Positions 53,711 to 64,000 of a stretch of DNA of 64,000 nucleotides are shown here, piece by piece (within the stretch, counting starts at the first letter, position 1; each line of letters starts with the position of its first letter). The notes below the pieces were generated by a model, which worked only from the letters and a program-made list of their open reading frames with translations, was not told the DNA's origin and did not search any database. This DNA is from Sva-07 sp963743825 (lineage in GTDB: Bacteria > Actinomycetota > Acidimicrobiia > Acidimicrobiales > Ilumatobacteraceae). The position numbers and the translations under genes were made by a program. The stretch is taken from positions 62,001 to 126,000 of the forward strand of contig CAVURC010000011.1 of NCBI GenBank assembly GCA_963743825.1. The letters run 5' to 3'.

Positions 53711-55147
53711 TCACAGTTCCCCGCGTTCGAGGCGACCGAGGACCTCGATGGCCCGGCTGCGCACGGCGGGCAGGTCGCTCAGCCTGCGCATCGCCGCCAG
53801 CGGGCGAGCCATGCGGTGATTCGCCGCGAACGTGTCGGCGTTGCGAGCGAGGAAGTCCCAGTAGAGCGTCGTGTACGGGCACGCGTCGGGACCGACTCGC
53901 TGCTTCGGGTCGAAACGGCACGTCTTGCACGAGTCGCTCATCTTGTTGATGTACGCGCCGCCCGAGGCGTACGGCTTGGTGGCCATCATCCCGCCGTCGG
54001 CGAACAGGGCCATCCCGACCACGTTGGGCAACATCACCCAGTCGGCACCGTCGACGAAGCTCTCGCGCATCCACGCTGTCATCGCACTCGGGTCGACAGC
54101 GGCGGTGAGCGCCAGGTTGCCGAGCACCATCAGGCGTTCGATGTGATGCGCGTACCCGTGATCGTGGACATGTCCGATCACGTTGGCGACGCACGCCATC
54201 TCGGTCGGCGCATCTCCGGTGAACGCCGGCGGAACCGGGCGCGTGGCGCCGAGCACGTTGCTCGTTCGGTACGCGGGCATCCACAACCAATAGACACCCC
54301 ACACGTACTCACGCCAGCCGATCACCTGTCGGATGAAGCCCTCGACGGAGCTCAGTGGTGCTGCGCCCCGACGATGGGCGGACTCGACCGCCGCCACGAC
54401 CTCGGTCGGGTGCAGCAGACCGAGGTTGATCGACGATGACAGCACCGAGTGGGCGAGCTTCCACTCCGCGGCGAGCATCGCGTCCTCGTGCGGCCCGAAC
54501 ACGGCCAGACCGTGTTCGACGAACTCGTTCAGACGGATGAGTGCCTGCGTTCTTGTGACGGGCCACGTCCCATCGGGGTCGGCGCCGAACGTGGTGGGCG
54601 GCAGGCGATCGAGTATCTCTCGGTCGATGTCGTCGAGCTCGAACCGCTCGATCGCCGGCCAGCTGCGGCCGTCGCGCGGTGGTGGTTCGCGGTTGTCGTG
54701 ATCGAAGTTCCACTTGCCACCCACGGGCTCGGGACCATCGGCGCCGACGTCCATCAACACGCCGAGTCGTAGCCGCTGCCAACGATAGAAGTCCTCCATC
54801 GTCAGCCGCTTGCGTCCCGCTGCCCAGCTCGCGAAGTCGTCGTAGTGACACAGGAACAGGTCGTTGCGCACCAACTCCACTCCGAGCCGCTCGAGTTCGA
54901 GGCGGCCATCCCAGCTGGTCGGTTCCATCGCGAGCACGCGCCGGGTGCCGAACTCGGCGACGTGGTCTCGTAGACCCTGTCCGAGTGTGCGCGCCCGGCG
55001 GTAGTCGACCTCGAACCCTTCGACCCGCAGTTCTGCGGCGAAGTGCGCCATCGCCGACAGCACGAGGTGCAAGCGCTGGCGATGCCAGCGCCGCGAGGTG
55101 ATCAACGTCTCACTCTCGACGAACAACACGCGGCATTCTCCCGGCAT
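53711..55147 (-). CDS. FeS-type (bacterial 6-4) photolyase / cryptochrome-like protein
   Basis: A 478-residue DNA photolyase of the iron-sulfur bacterial cryptochrome/photolyase (FeS-BCP) type. Four expected cluster cysteines are visible: one in TEMACVANVIGHVHDHGYAHHIERLM and three in SDSCKTCRFDPKQRVGPDACPY. GYAHHIERLMVLGN is the diagnostic FAD-side motif, and WREYVWGVYW and the lumazine-like N-domain fit. It repairs 6-4 photoproducts with light. It is divergent from hppA over 163 bases and lies upstream of sdhC on the same strand. Confidence 0.9.
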   Translation of the reverse strand: MPGECRVLFVESETLITSRRWHRQRLHLVLSAMAHFAAELRVEGFEVDYRRARTLGQGLRDHVAEFGTRRVLAMEPTSWDGRLELERLGVELVRNDLFLCHYDDFASWAAGRKRLTMEDFYRWQRLRLGVLMDVGADGPEPVGGKWNFDHDNREPPPRDGRSWPAIERFELDDIDREILDRLPPTTFGADPDGTWPVTRTQALIRLNEFVEHGLAVFGPHEDAMLAAEWKLAHSVLSSSINLGLLHPTEVVAAVESAHRRGAAPLSSVEGFIRQVIGWREYVWGVYWLWMPAYRTSNVLGATRPVPPAFTGDAPTEMACVANVIGHVHDHGYAHHIERLMVLGNLALTAAVDPSAMTAWMRESFVDGADWVMLPNVVGMALFADGGMMATKPYASGGAYINKMSDSCKTCRFDPKQRVGPDACPYTTLYWDFLARNADTFAANHRMARPLAAMRRLSDLPAVRSRAIEVLGRLERGEL

Positions 55148-55310
55148 CCGGCCGGCAAGGGCACCGCGGGCAGCGGTCCAGTTGATCGCCGAACACCCAC
55201 ACGGTGGGAATCGGAGGCAGGAGTGACACGAGTGGTGAATCTACGGGGCGGGCTAGCCTGCGGCGCCAGCCACCCATCGTCACCATCCGTACCGCCCCAG
55301 GAGACAGCCC

Positions 55311-57410
<2,100 letters not shown>

Positions 57411-57439
57411 CTTCCCGCTCACGGGTCCTGTCACCGGCG

Positions 57440-58291
57440 TCACGGGGCGTCCTCGGACGGTCCGCAACCCGGTGGCGGACTGCGGTGGCAGTTTGGAGCC
57501 ACGAAGTCGATCAACTGCTCGACTGCTCCGACGAGTTCGGGGCGCAGGTCGGCGAAGGTGTTCACCCGGTTGCGAAGTGTGGGCCAGAAGCCATCGAACG
57601 GCACGCCGAGCGCCGCACACATGCCCTCCTTCCAGGGCACGTCGCTCTTGGGCACGTCGGGCCACTCGTCGAGGCCGAGCACCTTGGGGCGGATGCCGGC
57701 CCACACGTCGACGAACGGGTGCCCGGTGATCAGCACGTTCGGATCTCGCACCGTCTCCGCGATGCGGGTCTCCTTCGAGCCGGGCACCAGATGGTCGAGC
57801 AGCACGCCGAGTCGACGGTCGACGCTCGGGCCGAAGTCGGCCACCGCAGCGGCGAGATCATCGGCGCCGTGGAGGGGCTCCACGACGATGCCGAGCTCGC
57901 GCAGGTCGTCGCCCCACACGTGTTCGAGCAGCTCCGCGTCGTGCTTGCCCTCGACCCAGATCCGGCTGGCCGCCGCCACTCGGGCCCGGCCGTCGCCGGC
58001 AACCGACCCTGACGCCGTGATGCGCTGGGTGGCCGCCGTGGCGGTCGAGGGTCGAACGAGTGTGACCGGTCGGCCATCGAGCAGGAAGCCGCCGGGCTTC
58101 CAGGTGAAGTGGCGGATGTAGTCGTTGCGATCCTGCAGCGTCACGCCCTCGGCGCTCCAGCGGACCACGTCGCCACAGAAGTGACTCGCACGGTCCTCCA
58201 CCAGCATGCCCATCTCGACCACCACGTCGGGGTAGCTCGGACCGCGACGCTGCGCGGCGAAATCGTCGAGGATGTCGGTCTCGTAGGCCAC
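57440..58291 (-). CDS. DUF3097 family protein
   Basis: A 283-residue actinobacterial conserved protein. RIWVEGKHDAELLEHVWGDDLRELGIVVEPLHGADDL is the signature and has a Toprim-like look (EGKxDxE ... DD), so a nucleic-acid or nucleotide function is possible. The N-terminal part GGFLLDGRPVTLVRP is beta-rich. It converges with hppA and diverges from the SDR gene over 97 bases containing the second copy of the dispersed palindrome. Function not established. Confidence 0.82.
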   Translation of the reverse strand: MAYETDILDDFAAQRRGPSYPDVVVEMGMLVEDRASHFCGDVVRWSAEGVTLQDRNDYIRHFTWKPGGFLLDGRPVTLVRPSTATAATQRITASGSVAGDGRARVAAASRIWVEGKHDAELLEHVWGDDLRELGIVVEPLHGADDLAAAVADFGPSVDRRLGVLLDHLVPGSKETRIAETVRDPNVLITGHPFVDVWAGIRPKVLGLDEWPDVPKSDVPWKEGMCAALGVPFDGFWPTLRNRVNTFADLRPELVGAVEQLIDFVAPNCHRSPPPGCGPSEDAP

Positions 58292-58332
58292 TCCCCCAGT
58301 GAAGCAGTCGGGTCACCCCCGATGCCGGCATC

Positions 58333-58363
58333 CGTACACGATGTGTCTGACACATCGTGTACG
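58333..58363. repeat. Perfect 31-base palindrome (copy 2) in divergent promoter region
   Basis: Arms of 15 bases (left arm CGTACACGATGTGTC) around a single T at 58348, identical over all 31 bases to the core of the palindrome at 12704-12744. Here it lies between divergent genes, ending 25 bases before the SDR start, where a repressor could sit. Confidence 0.95.
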
Positions 58364-58388
58364 TCGTGCGCTGTGCGAGCATGCCGCG

Positions 58389-59285
58389 ATGGAAAGCTTC
58401 ACGGGCAAGGTCGCAGTCGTCACGGGCGGTGCGAGTGGAATGGGACGCGAACTCGTCCGGCAACTGACGGCGCAGGGATGCCACGTCGCGCTGTGCGACC
58501 TGTCGGTCGAGGAGATGGAGGAGACGAAACGGCTTGCGCTGGCCGATGCTCCGGAGGGCACCGTCGTGACCACGCATGTCTGCGACGTGTCCGACGAGGC
58601 GTCGCAGTTGGCGTTCCGTGACGCCGTGGTCACGCAGCACCAGACCGACCACGTGAACCTGTTGTTCAACAACGCCGGCATCGGTGGCGGTGGCTCCGTG
58701 ATCACCGATCCCCGCGAGGTGTGGGAGCGGACCTTCAACGTCTGCTGGGGTGGCGTGTACCTCGGTGTGCGCACGTTCCTGCCGTTGGTGATCGCCTCCG
58801 ACGAGGGCCACATCGTCAACACCTCCAGCGTCAACGGGTTCTGGGCGAGCATCGGACCGGACCGGCCGCACACGGCCTACTCGGCGGCGAAGTTCGCCGT
58901 GAAGGGATTCTCCGAAGCGCTGATCACCGACCTCCGCGTCAACGCTCCGCACGTCAAGGTGTCCGTCGTGATGCCAGGCCACATCGGCACGTCGATCGTC
59001 GAGAACTCGATGCGCCATGGCGCCCATGAACTCGACATGGAGACCGCCGAGATGGTGCAGCTGATGTCCGACATGTTCCGCGACCAGGCGCCGATGACGG
59101 CCGCCGAGGCGAGTACCGAGATCCTCGACGGCGTCCGCGAGGGCCGGTGGCGGATCCTGGTCGGCGACGATGCCCGCAAGCTCGACCTCGCAGTGCGTGC
59201 CAACCCCGAGATCGCGTACGAGTCGTTGACGCTCGGCGACCTCACCTCGTCCCAGGAGGGCACCCCCTTCAACCCCGCTCCCTGA
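58389..59285 (+). CDS. SDR-family oxidoreductase
   Basis: A 298-residue classical short-chain dehydrogenase. TGGASGMGRELVRQL binds NAD(P), NNAGIGGG follows, then the Ser in NTSSVNGFW, and YSAAKFAVKG supplies the catalytic Tyr-x3-Lys. The C-terminal half is longer than usual, with a Met-rich helix and GRWRILVGDDARKLD. Substrate unknown. The promoter region contains the 31-base palindrome, so the gene may be controlled by a palindrome-binding repressor. Confidence 0.9.
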   Translation: MESFTGKVAVVTGGASGMGRELVRQLTAQGCHVALCDLSVEEMEETKRLALADAPEGTVVTTHVCDVSDEASQLAFRDAVVTQHQTDHVNLLFNNAGIGGGGSVITDPREVWERTFNVCWGGVYLGVRTFLPLVIASDEGHIVNTSSVNGFWASIGPDRPHTAYSAAKFAVKGFSEALITDLRVNAPHVKVSVVMPGHIGTSIVENSMRHGAHELDMETAEMVQLMSDMFRDQAPMTAAEASTEILDGVREGRWRILVGDDARKLDLAVRANPEIAYESLTLGDLTSSQEGTPFNPAP

Positions 59286-59302
59286 ACGATGCTCCGACCA
59301 AC

Positions 59303-59345
59303 GCTGTGAGCGATGTACGCATCAGGCGCGTGCATCGCTCACAGC
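59303..59345. terminator. Convergent-gene palindrome, type-T copy 2
   Basis: Arms GCTGTGAGCGATGTACGC (59303-59320) and 59328-59345, complementary but for one G-U-type change, with a seven-base loop. It repeats the element at 50095-50133, including the preceding ACCAAC. It lies between the converging ends of the SDR and the next gene. Confidence 0.75.
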
Positions 59346-60016
59346 ACGACGTGGCGCGCTCGTTGGGCCCAACCGCGAGCGGTCAGGACGAGATCGCTGA
59401 CGGTGCCGTCGGGGAATGCAAAGGGCGCACGCACGCCGGTGTGCGCGATCACCTCGGGCAACTCCAGCGGCCCGAGACCGGCCGCCGACGTCGTCCACCG
59501 ATGCCACCGCCGGGCCGGCACCTCGACCAGTTCGAGCCGCGGCTCACCCTGGATGTCGATGGCTCCGTGCAGCACGCCCTCCTGCTCGTAGCCATGACCG
59601 CCGGCGCTCGATCCGGACGCTGTGGCGTCGCCGGTCGCGTACCACTCGAGATCGAACGCGATCGGGGTCGGGTCGCCGTACGCGCGACCGAGCGCCTCAT
59701 CGGGGTCGTCGATGGCCGAGGCATAGGTCTCGTTGCCGATCGACCACTGCTGCATCGCGGCGTCGCAGTGATGTTCGGCCCAGAGCGCCTCTCCCTTCAC
59801 GATGAACGGATCGGAGCGAACGCGCACGTCGAAGTCGGCGATGTGCAGGAGCGGTCGGCCGCTGCGTGCGAGCGCCGCCCAGTACCACGCAGTCCGCCCG
59901 ACGATCCGATGGCCCGAGATCAAGCCGAGTTGCGTGTCGGGCGTCCAGGCGGCGAACACCCATTCCTCGATGTCGGCTCCGAGGTGGCGGCCGTCGTGGT
60001 GTTCGTCGGCGAGCAT
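59339..60016 (-). CDS. Conserved hypothetical protein (225 residues)
   Basis: A soluble, Trp-rich protein of mixed alpha/beta predicted look (EWVFAAWTPDTQLGLISGHRIVGRTAWYWAALARSG and GALWAEHHCD-like EALWAEHHCD). No catalytic motif is identified; the pattern recalls lipocalin/AttH-like or CrtC-like beta barrels but this is weak. It is divergent from the SCP2 gene over 20 bases. Its last bases lie in the shared palindrome. Confidence 0.6.
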   Translation of the reverse strand: MLADEHHDGRHLGADIEEWVFAAWTPDTQLGLISGHRIVGRTAWYWAALARSGRPLLHIADFDVRVRSDPFIVKGEALWAEHHCDAAMQQWSIGNETYASAIDDPDEALGRAYGDPTPIAFDLEWYATGDATASGSSAGGHGYEQEGVLHGAIDIQGEPRLELVEVPARRWHRWTTSAAGLGPLELPEVIAHTGVRAPFAFPDGTVSDLVLTARGWAQRARHVVL

Positions 60017-60036
60017 GATCAGGCAGACTACGAACC

Positions 60037-60429
60037 ATGATCCGCTATCTCAGTCTCGACTGGATCAATGCCCTCTCCGACGAGGTCACCGCAAGCGACA
60101 CGATGCGCGAGATCGCCGAGTCGCACAGCATCGGCGTGACCCAGGTGGTGAGTGACGGCCCCGAGGGTGACGTGACCTACCACCTGAGTGTCGGCGACGG
60201 TGATGCGTCGTTCGGCGCAGGGCCGGCCGACCCCGAGGACGTGAAGATGGAGCAGGACTGGGACACGGCGGTGGCGGTCGCCACCGGGGAACTCAACGCC
60301 CAGGAGGCATTCATCAGCGGGCGCATCCGGTTGTTCGGCGACCAACAGAAGCTGCTCGATTCGCAGCCGGTGTTCGGCGCGCTCGACGCTGTCTTCGCGT
60401 CCGTTCGTGAACGCACCCGCTACGACTGA
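60037..60429 (+). CDS. SCP2 sterol-carrier-type lipid-binding protein
   Basis: A 130-residue single SCP2 domain: ALSDEVTASDTMREIA at the start, the beta-sheet core GDVTYHLSVGDG, and DTAVAVATGELNAQEAFISGRIRLFGDQQKLLDSQPVF near the end. SCP2 domains bind acyl or sterol ligands. Without a partner domain its ligand is unknown. 23 bases separate its stop from the glycosylase. Confidence 0.85.
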   Translation: MIRYLSLDWINALSDEVTASDTMREIAESHSIGVTQVVSDGPEGDVTYHLSVGDGDASFGAGPADPEDVKMEQDWDTAVAVATGELNAQEAFISGRIRLFGDQQKLLDSQPVFGALDAVFASVRERTRYD

Positions 60430-60452
60430 CACGCGCTCGACACGGAGGATCG

Positions 60453-61319
60453 ATGCCCGAGATGCCCGAGATCCAGGCGCACGCCGAGCGCCTGACCACC
60501 CAGTTCGCCGGGCGCGTCCTCACCATGTTCACGCCGTTCAACTTCACTGCGCTCAAGACCGCAGCGCCCGCACCCTCGCAGGCATACGGCCAGCCGCTGA
60601 TCGACGTCGGCCGGCGCGGCAAGTATCTCCTCGTCCACTTCGAACCCGTCACGTTCGCGGTGCACCTGATGCAGGGCGGCCGGCTGCTGCCCGACGTGAA
60701 GCACTCGGCGAAGCCGCGAGGCGCGCAGGCCCGGTTCAGCTTCGAGCCGACCGAGCTCGCCGACGGGACGATCGACGAGACCGCGCTGCTGCTCACCGAG
60801 CAGGGCAAGGAACGCAGAGCCGGCGTGTGGTGCATCCCGAGCGACGCAGTACTGCACGTGCCACCGCTCGACCGGCTCGGTCCGGAAGCAGCCACGATCA
60901 CCGACACCGAACTCGCCGCACTCTTCGCCGCCAACTCGATGCGCGTGCACGGCTTCCTGCGCGATCAGCGCATGATCGCCGGTATCGGCCGACGCCTCGC
61001 CAACGAGGTGTGCCACCGGGCGAGAGTGTCACCGTTCGCCAACACCCGCAAGCTCGGTGCCGACGGCGCCGTCACGGTCGCGGCAGCGATTCGATCCTGC
61101 ATCGAGGAGGGCCTGGAGGACGAGCGGTCGCGCAGCCAGATGAGCGCGTCGAAGGAGCGGCCCGCAGCGATGCACGGTCGCACCGGCGAGGCGTGCCCTG
61201 ACTGCGGCGACACCGTCCGCGCCGTGGAGTACTCCGGCTACACGGTCAACTACTGCGCCACGTGCCAGACGGGCGGCAAGGTGCTCGCCGACAACACGAC
61301 CAGCAAATTCCTGAAGTAG
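60453..61319 (+). CDS. Formamidopyrimidine-DNA glycosylase / Nei-family protein
   Basis: Removes oxidised bases from DNA. Begins MPEMPEIQ, the PE-type catalytic N-terminus (Pro2, Glu3). GIGRRLANEVCHRARVSPFA is the helix-two-turn-helix, and the C-terminal zinc finger has CPDCG and YCATCQTGGK. The 288-residue length is normal. A good GGAGG precedes the ATG. The EMPEI form and missing KLDL-like Lys block fit Nei/Fpg of the actinobacterial subfamily better than classical MutM; exact substrate is uncertain. Confidence 0.9.
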   Translation: MPEMPEIQAHAERLTTQFAGRVLTMFTPFNFTALKTAAPAPSQAYGQPLIDVGRRGKYLLVHFEPVTFAVHLMQGGRLLPDVKHSAKPRGAQARFSFEPTELADGTIDETALLLTEQGKERRAGVWCIPSDAVLHVPPLDRLGPEAATITDTELAALFAANSMRVHGFLRDQRMIAGIGRRLANEVCHRARVSPFANTRKLGADGAVTVAAAIRSCIEEGLEDERSRSQMSASKERPAAMHGRTGEACPDCGDTVRAVEYSGYTVNYCATCQTGGKVLADNTTSKFLK

Positions 61320-61342
61320 TGCCGGGCGAATACGCTCGCAGC

Positions 61343-62060
61343 ATGCCGATCCATCTGCGCGCCGAGCCCGGCGACTACGCCCCCAACGTCCTGTGTCCGG
61401 GCGATCCCCTCCGAGCCGAGTACATCGCCGAGACGTTCTTCGACCCCGGCGCCCGCCGGGTCAACGCCGAGCGCGGCATGCTGGGGTTCACGGGCACGTT
61501 CGAGGGTAAGCCGATCAGCGTCCAGTCGACGGGCATGGGATGCCCGAGCGCAGGCATCGTCTTCGAGGAACTGATCATGCTCGGTGCCACTCGTTTGGTC
61601 AGGGTCGGCACGTGCGGAGGTCTCGGCAATGGCATGGCGATGGGCGACACGGTGATCGGGATCGCTGCATCGAGTGACGACCAGACCCCGTTGCGGTACG
61701 CCGCGATGGAGGGCTACGCACCGAGTGCGACGTTCGGCCTCGTCGAGACCGCCGCACGGCTGAGTCGTGACGGGGCTGCCGGCGCGCGTCCACGTCGGGC
61801 CGATCGTCACGTCCGGGTTGTTCTACGACCCGGACCCCACGACGTTCGCCCGGTGGAAGCGGCTCGGCCACATCGGCGTCGAGATGGAGGCGGCGATGAT
61901 GTACACCATCGCGGCAGTGAAGGGGATCGAGGCACTGGCGATCATGACGGTGAGCGATCTGCTCGGTGAGGCGGGCGACACGGTCAGGATCAGCGACGAC
62001 GACCTCAAGGCGGGCGTCGATCAGATGATGCGCATCAGTTGCGCAGTCGCCGTGTCATGA
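61343..62060 (+). CDS. deoD: Purine nucleoside phosphorylase (DeoD type), frameshifted
   Basis: Phosphorolysis of purine nucleosides. MPIHLRAEPGDYAPNVLCPGDPLRAEYIAETFF, GMGCPSAGIVFEELI and GATRLVRVGTCGGL are the phosphate and ribose sites. At about 61766 the frame shifts; the remainder (TGLPARVHVGPIVTSGLFYDP ... HIGVEMEAAMMYTIAA ... MTVSDLLGE) is one base out of phase and is rejoined by adding CG at GTCGTGAC. About 239 residues when corrected, as expected for hexameric DeoD. Confidence 0.93.
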
Positions 62061-62117
62061 TTTGCCGACCCGATGCCTGTCGGGAACTTCTCTGACCCCG
62101 GGAGCGTCCAACCCACC

Positions 62118-62894
62118 ATGATTCCTCGCACCGCACTTGCCCTTGTCGCCCTGTCCGCCCTCGCGTTCGCCGCCTGCGGCAGCGACGACGACTCCGCCTC
62201 CGGCTCTGCACCCACAGCCGACGATCTGGCCGGGCAGGCCTTCGAATCGACCGACGTCACGGGGTACGACCTCGTCGAAGGAACCACGATCACGCTCGGG
62301 TTCGAGACCGACACGGTCGGCGCCCAGGGAGGCTGCAACACCCAGAGCGGCGGCTACACGATCTCCGACGGAACGCTCGAGGTCTCTGCGATGGTGTCGA
62401 CCATGATGGCCTGCGAGCAGGCGCTGATGGACCAGGACACCTGGGTCAGCGAGTTCCTCACGAGCAGCCCGGAGATCTCCCTCGACGGCGGCACGCTCAC
62501 CTTGACGGGCTCGGATGCAACCATCAGCCTCGAGGCCAAGACCGCTGCCCCACTCGAGGGCACCACCTGGGTACTGACCGGTACCGTCGCGACGGAGGCG
62601 GTTTCGTCGCTGCCCGCCGACGCCGAGGCGTCGCTCACCATCACCGACGGCCAGGCCGCAATCCAGACGGGCTGCAACAGCGGATCGGCGAGCGTCGAGG
62701 TGACCGACACCACGATGACCTTCGGGCCGGTGGCGATGACCAAGATGGCCTGCCCCGACGACCTCACTGCGCTCGAGGCCAGCGTCATCGCGGTACTCGA
62801 CGGTGAGGTCACCTACGAGGTCACCGGCGACACGCTGTCGATCCGCAAGGCCGGCGCCGATGGCGAGATCGGCCTGGAGTACACCGCCGGCTGA
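62118..62894 (+). CDS. Lipoprotein with two META (HslJ-like) domains
   Basis: A 258-residue lipoprotein with signal peptide and lipobox LAFAACGSDDD. Two META domains follow: one with GAQGGCNTQSGGYTISDG and VSTMMACEQALMDQD, one with IQTGCNSGSASVEVT and TKMACPDDLTALE; each has the CN and MAC cysteines that likely pair. HslJ-type proteins contribute to stress or antibiotic tolerance in other bacteria; role here unknown. An earlier ATG at 62073 is possible but would bury the signal peptide. Confidence 0.85.
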   Translation: MIPRTALALVALSALAFAACGSDDDSASGSAPTADDLAGQAFESTDVTGYDLVEGTTITLGFETDTVGAQGGCNTQSGGYTISDGTLEVSAMVSTMMACEQALMDQDTWVSEFLTSSPEISLDGGTLTLTGSDATISLEAKTAAPLEGTTWVLTGTVATEAVSSLPADAEASLTITDGQAAIQTGCNSGSASVEVTDTTMTFGPVAMTKMACPDDLTALEASVIAVLDGEVTYEVTGDTLSIRKAGADGEIGLEYTAG

Positions 62895-62935
62895 GCGACT
62901 GCGGAGCCCGCTCCGGGCGGAGGCCCCTGGTCGTC

Positions 62936-62979
62936 TTGTGGAGAGGGCTCGTTCCCGGTTAGAGTTAGGGTCCCCTAAC
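62936..62979 (+). promoter_or_regulatory. Promoter with iron-box-like palindrome before the Fe-binding protein
   Basis: TTGTGG (62936-62941) and TAGAGT (62960-62965), spaced 18, form a plausible promoter. Overlapping it is a perfect palindrome GTTAGGG-TC-CCCTAAC (62964-62979). TTAGG/CCTAA half-sites are typical of DtxR/IdeR iron boxes, although the usual 19-base form has a different spacing. AGGAG at 62990 serves the start at 63003. Confidence 0.55.
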
Positions 62980-63002
62980 ACTTGATGACAGGAGCCCCCT
63001 CA

Positions 63003-64000
63003 ATGCGCCCGACACCACGACTGCTCGTCGCCGTGCTCGCACTCGGACTCGTTGGCGCTGCGTGCGCAAGCGAGTCCGACGACACCGCCACCGACGACAC
63101 GGCGGTCGCCGCAACCGGAAGCACGGCGACGGACGACTCGTCGGACATCGGCACCGTCACGGTCTACTCCGGTCGCGGCGAGGACCTCGTCGGACCGCTC
63201 CTCGAGATGTTCGAGAACGAGACCGGCATCGACACCGAGGTCCGCTACGGCGACTCCGCCGAGATGCTGCTGCTCATCCAGGAGGAGGGCGACAACTCGC
63301 CGGCCGACGTCTACTACTCCCAGGGCGCGGGCTTCCTGGGCGAGCTGTCGTCGAACGACGCGCTCGCTGACCCTGCCGGACGAGCTGCTCGAGCAGGTCC
63401 CCCCGGCGCTGCGCTCCCCCAACGACGACTGGGTCGGGCTGTCGGGTCGGGCCCGAACCGTCGTCTACAACACCGACGAACTGACCGAGGACGACGTCCC
63501 CGACTCGATCCTCGAGTTCACCGACCCGGAGTGGGAAGGGCGCATCGGGTACGCGCCGACCAACGCCTCGTTCCAGGACTTCGTCACCGCCCTGCGCTAC
63601 CTCGAGGGCGAGGATGCCACACGCGCCTGGCTCGAGGGCATCGTGGCCAACGCCGTGCCGTACGAGAACAACACCGCCGTCGTCGAAGCCGTCGCCGCCG
63701 GCGAGGTGTCGCGTCGGGTTCGTCAACCACTACTACCTGTACCGCTTCCTCGCCGAGGACCCGGACTACCCGGCGGCCAACAAGTTCTACGCCGACGGAC
63801 GATCCGGGCTCGCTCGTCAACATCGCCGGCGCCGGCGTCCTGGCCACGACCGACGAGGAGGCCGGCGCGCTCGCCCTCATCGAGTTCCTGCTGTCGCCGA
63901 CCGCGCAGGCGTACTTCGCGACCGAGACCTTCGAGATCCCGGTCACCGACGACGTCGAGATTCCCGAAGGCGTGCCCACGCTCGACTCGCTGAACCTGCC
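63003..64000 (+). CDS. Fe(III)-binding lipoprotein of an ABC importer (FbpA/FutA-like), three frameshifts, cut at window end
   Basis: A lipoprotein (lipobox VGAACASES) of the iron(III) periplasmic-binding type: VTVYSGRGEDLVGPLLEMFE, VYYSQGAGFLGEL, and NHYYLYRFLAED with the adjacent tyrosines that ligate Fe(III). The reading frame breaks at about 63365, 63711 and 63800; each is repaired by adding one CG (as in CTCGCTG, GTCGCGTCGG and GACGATCC). The end (ATETFEIPVTDDVEIPEGVPTLDSLNLP) reaches the edge. Permease and ATPase genes are presumably just outside. Confidence 0.9.
   Translation, partial: MRPTPRLLVAVLALGLVGAACASESDDTATDDTAVAATGSTATDDSSDIGTVTVYSGRGEDLVGPLLEMFENETGIDTEVRYGDSAEMLLLIQEEGDNSPADVYYSQGAGFLGELSSNDALADPAGRAARAGPPGAALPQRRLGRAVGSGPNRRLQHRRTDRGRRPRLDPRVHRPGVGRAHRVRADQRLVPGLRHRPALPRGRGCHTRLARGHRGQRRAVREQHRRRRSRRRRRGVASGSSTTTTCTASSPRTRTTRRPTSSTPTDDPGSLVNIAGAGVLATTDEEAGALALIEFLLSPTAQAYFATETFEIPVTDDVEIPEGVPTLDSLNL

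Overview
The window is high-GC, densely coded DNA from an actinobacterium. Two WhiB regulators, a DUF3097 protein, a HelD-type helicase, a SenX3/RegX3-like pair beside pst genes, type-B succinate dehydrogenase and a coproporphyrin-type haem cluster all point there. MreB, a K+-type membrane pyrophosphatase and overall gene style suggest Acidimicrobiia (Ilumatobacter-like); this is inference from gene content, not a database match. No tRNA, rRNA, CRISPR, insertion sequence or prophage was seen, and no stretch over 300 bases lacks a gene.

Layout. 1-6 kb: a partial ABC-F ATPase, an SF2 helicase, a DtxR/MntR-like repressor, a lipoprotein and HelD. 6.2-11.9 kb: an overlapping row hemE-hemH-hemY-sortase-lnt. 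11.9-16.3 kb: dtd, an aldose-1-epimerase-like gene carrying a perfect palindrome in its coding sequence, and a tight glycosyltransferase/methyltransferase/cyclase-like cassette. 16.3-25.3 kb: an OmpA-like protein, a YdjM-like membrane protein with a 56-residue partner, PlsC, an MFS carrier, a methyltransferase, a nitroreductase, a TesB thioesterase, a glucose/sorbosone dehydrogenase-like lipoprotein and a RIO-like kinase. 25.5-32.4 kb: moaE, a small membrane protein, mreB and ppk2 on one strand, then an SDR-like membrane protein, a DUF2342-like protein and an MFS carrier.

32.4-41.6 kb is a phosphate locus: response regulator, histidine kinase, phoU, pstBACS and ppk1, with PHO-box-like repeats before pstS. 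With ppk2 and the membrane pyrophosphatase at 55.3-57.4 kb, the window holds much of a phosphate/polyphosphate/pyrophosphate economy. 41.8-50 kb: two whiB genes around tatA, a VWA protein and a MoxR/chelatase-type ATPase with a nucleotide cyclase and a GH1-like gene between them, then a GH2-like protein. 50.1-53.6 kb: sdhCAB. 53.7-64 kb: an FeS-type photolyase, hppA, DUF3097, an SDR, an SCP2 protein, an Fpg/Nei glycosylase, a DeoD-type phosphorylase, a META-domain lipoprotein and an Fe(III)-binding protein cut by the window end.

The most striking features are two. Many otherwise well-conserved genes are broken by frameshifts, and nearly every break is repaired by restoring one CG to make CGCG. 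This looks like a systematic sequencing or consensus error rather than biology, so these genes are annotated as whole genes. Second, there are several perfect palindromes: a 31-base one present twice (one copy inside a coding sequence), a related pair between convergent genes, and nested palindromes before the SF2 helicase.
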